Shown here one piece after another: positions 39,174 through 41,913 of a stretch of 41,913 bases of DNA (position 1 is the first letter of the stretch; each line of letters opens with the position of its first letter). Under the pieces are notes generated by a model, which saw only the letters and a list, made by a program, of their open reading frames with translations, searched no databases and was not told where the DNA came from. The DNA comes from Bacteroidota bacterium (GTDB lineage Bacteria; Bacteroidota; Bacteroidia; Chitinophagales; Chitinophagaceae). The translations under genes were made by a program, and so were the position numbers. The DNA is taken from assembly GCA_013287475.1 (NCBI GenBank), contig JABDDT010000019.1, positions 1-41,913 of the forward strand. Reading direction: 5' to 3'.

Positions 39174-39197
39174 CTACTAAGGGTTTACCCTTAGTGG
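39174..39197. promoter_or_regulatory. Inverted repeat between divergent FkbM and lipoprotein genes
   Basis: CTACTAAGGG (39174-39183) and CCCTTAGTGG (39188-39197) can pair over 10 positions, one a G-T pair, around a TTTA loop. There is no T-tract, and the site lies between two divergent start codons, so an operator is more likely than a terminator. Confidence 0.45.
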
Positions 39198-39289
39198 ATT
39201 AAAGAATAATGGAAGAATTTATAATAGTCAGACAAATATGATTATCTTGATTTCAGATTCAATATTTTTAAATTTAACCCTTTACTGTC

Positions 39290-39694
39290 ATGAGAATTTC
39301 TATCTTATTAATTGCAATTAGTACTTCGATTTGGTTTACTTCGACATCATGCTCTAAGTCAACTGAAACTCCCACGGTTGTGGGGTTTTGGGTTGGAACA
39401 TATCAGGTTACAGGCTCTTCCACAACATATTATTATAGCTTCGATCTCAGGCCTGATGGAACGCTTCTCCATAAAGGAACAGGAGCAGATGGTAATACTT
39501 ATTATGGGCAAGGCTCATATGTGGTAAACGGAACTACCTTCAATTATTCGGATACTACTTTGAATTTAAGTCAGACTGGCGCCGTCGAAATCGGTACGGG
39601 TACATATACCGCTGCAGCAGGTACGATAACCGGAAATTGGCAAAACCCTGGAGGCACAGTTACTGGTACATTAAGTCTAAAAAAAAGTGAATAA
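39290..39694 (+). CDS. Small lipoprotein, beta-rich
   Basis: A 134-residue putative lipoprotein. The leader MRISILLIAISTSIWFTSTSC ends with the lipid-bearing Cys21, followed by a Ser/Thr/Glu tether. The mature part is all beta, rich in Gly, Thr and Tyr (GFWVGTYQVTGSSTTYYYSF, then GTLLHKGTGADGNTYYGQGS), with a pattern resembling small lipocalin-like domains of Bacteroidota. No catalytic residues are visible and the function is unknown. The gene stands alone, 193 bases before the large T9SS protein gene. Confidence 0.7.
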   Translation: MRISILLIAISTSIWFTSTSCSKSTETPTVVGFWVGTYQVTGSSTTYYYSFDLRPDGTLLHKGTGADGNTYYGQGSYVVNGTTFNYSDTTLNLSQTGAVEIGTGTYTAAAGTITGNWQNPGGTVTGTLSLKKSE

Positions 39695-39887
39695 ATAAAT
39701 CTGTGTAATGAAAACAGTACTTAAATATGAAATGGCACACTTCTATGCCCAAAAATTTGAAGGGTAACACCTCAGGTTTGTAAAATATGAGTACTTATTG
39801 GCAGGAAGTTGTTGTTCTGGATTTTTTGATAAGCTTCATAAAGGGATAAGGTTTGACAGCAGTAGATCTTTCATTAGGTTTGTACCA

Positions 39888-41913
39888 ATGTTCTTGAGAT
39901 ACTTTATATTCTTTATTTCAAATTTTTGGTTACTATCATCTTACGGACAGCACGATTCATCTAAAAGCAGGATTTTAAGCAGTCATGCGACTCAATTAAC
40001 CTGCGATAATTGGCTAGGTCTGCCATCATTTCCATCTTTTGTACAAGTAGGTGATTTAGATGTACCCGGAAATCAAATTACAGTTGAAGCGGTTTTTAAC
40101 CGAACAGCTCCCTATACGGGAGGACCTCTTTTCGCAGGAGATCTTGTTTCAAAACATAAAGATCCTGTAAACGCCAACTATCTGTTACGTCCCAATGATG
40201 CTGAAATCACAACAATTGATGGAGTCTATCATATTGCCCAGGCACCATGTGAAATTAATTTAAATAAGGTTTATCATGTTGCATTAGTATATGATGGAGT
40301 AACCCTAAAATTTTATAGAAATGGATTTCTTCTGGCACAAACGCCCGTTGCGGGAAATCTTTTTCAAAATGATTTTCCTACGCAAATAGGATTATATAAT
40401 GCTGAACTATACAATACAAATTTGATTGGGTATATTAATGAGGTAAGAATATGGAATGTCGCAAGGACACAGGCACAGATTCAGGCCTATATGAATACTT
40501 CCTTACCTTCTCCTCCAACGCAACCAGGACTGCTTGCATATTATACATTTGATGATCTTTTGAACAAACAGGGAAATCCTGTATGGAATGGAACTCTGGG
40601 GGGATCTGCAGCCATAATGCAAACTAATCCTGTTTGTACTTTTATTGCGGATGATGACTGCTGCCCTCAAATTACGGGAACATTTTCAGGCAATAGTATA
40701 TGTCCGGGTCAAACAGGTTTACTCACTTTTCATCCTACATCCACACCTTTGAATCCACCTTTCACAATTTTTTATAGTGATCAGTCAAATAACTATATTC
40801 AGCTGAATGTCCAAGATGGAGTCGCTTTCCCCGTGCCTTCAAACCCGTTAATCACAACAAAGTACCCGTTGCAGGAAATTACTGATGCCACCAATTGCAG
40901 CACGGTGATATCTTCTGAGGCAGCGACTATAACAGTTTTTACCCCTGCTAATTTATCAATTACACCCGATACCATTATTTGCAAAAACGGAACTGCCCAA
41001 TTAAATGTATCCGGAGGTCAGTCGTATGCCTGGTCGCCGGCCGCTTATCTGAATAATCCGAATATCCCCAATCCAGTAGCACAGATATCCCAGTCTACCC
41101 GTTTTTTTGTTGCCGGGAAAGATTTAAATAACTGTAGTGTGCTGGATTCAGTAATGGTAAGTATTGAGCCAGCTCCTGTTTTTCAGGCACCTTCGGATCA
41201 ATCCGTTTGTAAAGGCCAGTCGGTCGTATTGAATAGCGGAAATGATCCCAAAAATATTTATATCTGGACTCCGGCAAGTTTTCTGAGCAATCCGAATGCG
41301 TCGGCTCCTGTTGCGACGCCTGATCAGACTATCTTGTATAATCTTACCATTTCAGATCCTGTATGTGTTCAATATGATTCCAGTTTCAATGTTCAGGTAA
41401 CTGTCAACGATGCACCGGTTATTATTGCATCAAAATCGAACGATATTAATTGTTCAAACCTGATTTCTCATTTAAACGCCACCGGAGCGGATTCCTATAT
41501 CTGGCTTCCCGGTACGAACCTGGATGACTCTTTAAGTTCAGCGCCCATTGCCAGCTTATCGTCCACAACACGGTTCATTGTTAAAGGAACTGCTGCCAAC
41601 GGTTGTTATGCATTTGATTCAGTTACAGTATACGTTACTGAAACGGGTGCAAATGCTTTTTCAGTGCCGAATGCATTTACTCCCAACAACGATGGATTAA
41701 ATGATTGTTTTGGAATCCGAAACTGGGGCAGTGTTACCCTCCAGGAATTTTCAATTTATAACCGCTGGGGTCAAAGGGTCTTTGAAACAAAAAACCCCTC
41801 AGATTGCTGGGATGGAACTTTCCAGGGTCAAAAACAGGATTCAGGGGCCTTTGTATATATAATTAAAGCGAGTTCTCTTTGCGGAAATATATTTAGAAAA
41901 GGAAACTTACTTC
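39888..41913 (+). CDS. Large secreted LamG/Ig-like protein with T9SS type B sorting domain, 3' end cut by window
   Basis: The frame runs from ATG 39888 to the window edge (675 residues read), with probably only a few residues missing. A signal peptide is seen (FLRYFIFFISNFWLLSSYG). Residues ~45-225 look like a concanavalin A-like LamG domain (ITVEAVFNRTAPY, VYHVALVYDGVTLKFYRNG, INEVRIWNVARTQ). After a Cys-rich part come three repeated ~75-residue beta modules at about 355-428, 429-507 and 508-585, each with a YxWxP core and an xNPNxxxPVA-type strand. The end, FSVPNAFTPNNDGLNDCFGI then FSIYNRWGQRVFE, is the gliding-motility type (CHU_C) C-terminal domain that directs export by the type IX system. 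It is probably surface-bound or released; ligand unknown. Confidence 0.88.
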   Translation, partial: MFLRYFIFFISNFWLLSSYGQHDSSKSRILSSHATQLTCDNWLGLPSFPSFVQVGDLDVPGNQITVEAVFNRTAPYTGGPLFAGDLVSKHKDPVNANYLLRPNDAEITTIDGVYHIAQAPCEINLNKVYHVALVYDGVTLKFYRNGFLLAQTPVAGNLFQNDFPTQIGLYNAELYNTNLIGYINEVRIWNVARTQAQIQAYMNTSLPSPPTQPGLLAYYTFDDLLNKQGNPVWNGTLGGSAAIMQTNPVCTFIADDDCCPQITGTFSGNSICPGQTGLLTFHPTSTPLNPPFTIFYSDQSNNYIQLNVQDGVAFPVPSNPLITTKYPLQEITDATNCSTVISSEAATITVFTPANLSITPDTIICKNGTAQLNVSGGQSYAWSPAAYLNNPNIPNPVAQISQSTRFFVAGKDLNNCSVLDSVMVSIEPAPVFQAPSDQSVCKGQSVVLNSGNDPKNIYIWTPASFLSNPNASAPVATPDQTILYNLTISDPVCVQYDSSFNVQVTVNDAPVIIASKSNDINCSNLISHLNATGADSYIWLPGTNLDDSLSSAPIASLSSTTRFIVKGTAANGCYAFDSVTVYVTETGANAFSVPNAFTPNNDGLNDCFGIRNWGSVTLQEFSIYNRWGQRVFETKNPSDCWDGTFQGQKQDSGAFVYIIKASSLCGNIFRKGNLL

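Noticed and set aside
39709-39768. A 19-codon frame (MKTVLKYEMAHFYAQKFEG) in the gap before the T9SS protein gene.
   Set aside because: Too short, without promoter box or Shine-Dalgarno site; nothing separates it from chance.
1-41913. CRISPR arrays, tRNA or rRNA genes, insertion sequences, prophage or defence islands.
   Set aside because: No direct repeats with spacers, no cloverleaf-like tracts and no transposase, integrase or nuclease genes were seen on reading the window.

Overview
The window looks like chromosomal DNA from a Bacteroidota organism, most likely a Chitinophagaceae-type or related Sphingobacteriia/Chitinophagia lineage. That placement is an inference from gene content and signals. 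It rests on the C-terminal sorting domain of the type IX secretion system at the right end, Bacteroidota-specific families (DUF2279, DUF1599, the BT_3928-type DoxX protein, a DPE2-like 4-alpha-glucanotransferase), several promoters of the Bacteroidota form TAnnTTTG, and weak or absent Shine-Dalgarno sequences. I saw no tRNA, rRNA, CRISPR array, insertion sequence or phage gene.

Left part (1-11.3 kb): the end of an MFS nucleoside/sugar symporter and a Gfo/Idh/MocA dehydrogenase run rightward. They meet a leftward pair, phosphohexomutase then sialate O-acetylesterase, and together suggest carbohydrate use. Next come a DUF2279 protein, a GYF_2-like membrane protein, a small exported protein and a saccharopine dehydrogenase family enzyme. 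These are followed by a leftward pair, an EVE-domain protein overlapping an exported ChaN/EreA-like protein.

Central part (11.6-23.5 kb): a leftward run pdhA, TPR protein, ribH and a LutA-type Fe-S protein. The pdhA reading frame is broken by one extra base in a T7 tract. Divergent from it are recF and a DciA-like DUF721 gene. A second leftward run carries DUF1599, a DoxX/thioredoxin-like protein and an orphan OppB-type permease. Then follow folP, a leftward pair (NrnA-like DHH phosphoesterase, FKBP lipoprotein), ndk and a lipoprotein.

Right part (23.5-41.9 kb): a complete leftward tripartite RND efflux operon (tolC-like, acrA-like, acrB-like) starts at a promoter overlapped by a 24-bp perfect palindrome, a likely repressor site. 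Upstream is a leftward operon of malQ, dipeptide epimerase and msrC. Two very small genes follow: a 51-residue membrane protein, and a 65-residue basic protein with its own consensus promoter and terminator. After dnaK comes an AT-rich glycan-type patch (GT11 fucosyltransferase and two FkbM methyltransferases), a small lipoprotein, and a large LamG/Ig-like T9SS type B protein that runs off the window.

The most unusual feature is a set of short tandem arrays with a 7-bp period in intergenic DNA (11.36, 11.46, 15.84-15.96, 16.26, 23.53 and 36.43 kb). They use different heptamers, often form inverted repeats, and in two places directly abut a TATATTTG promoter box. One array runs into a stop codon and another forms a 22-bp bidirectional terminator stem.
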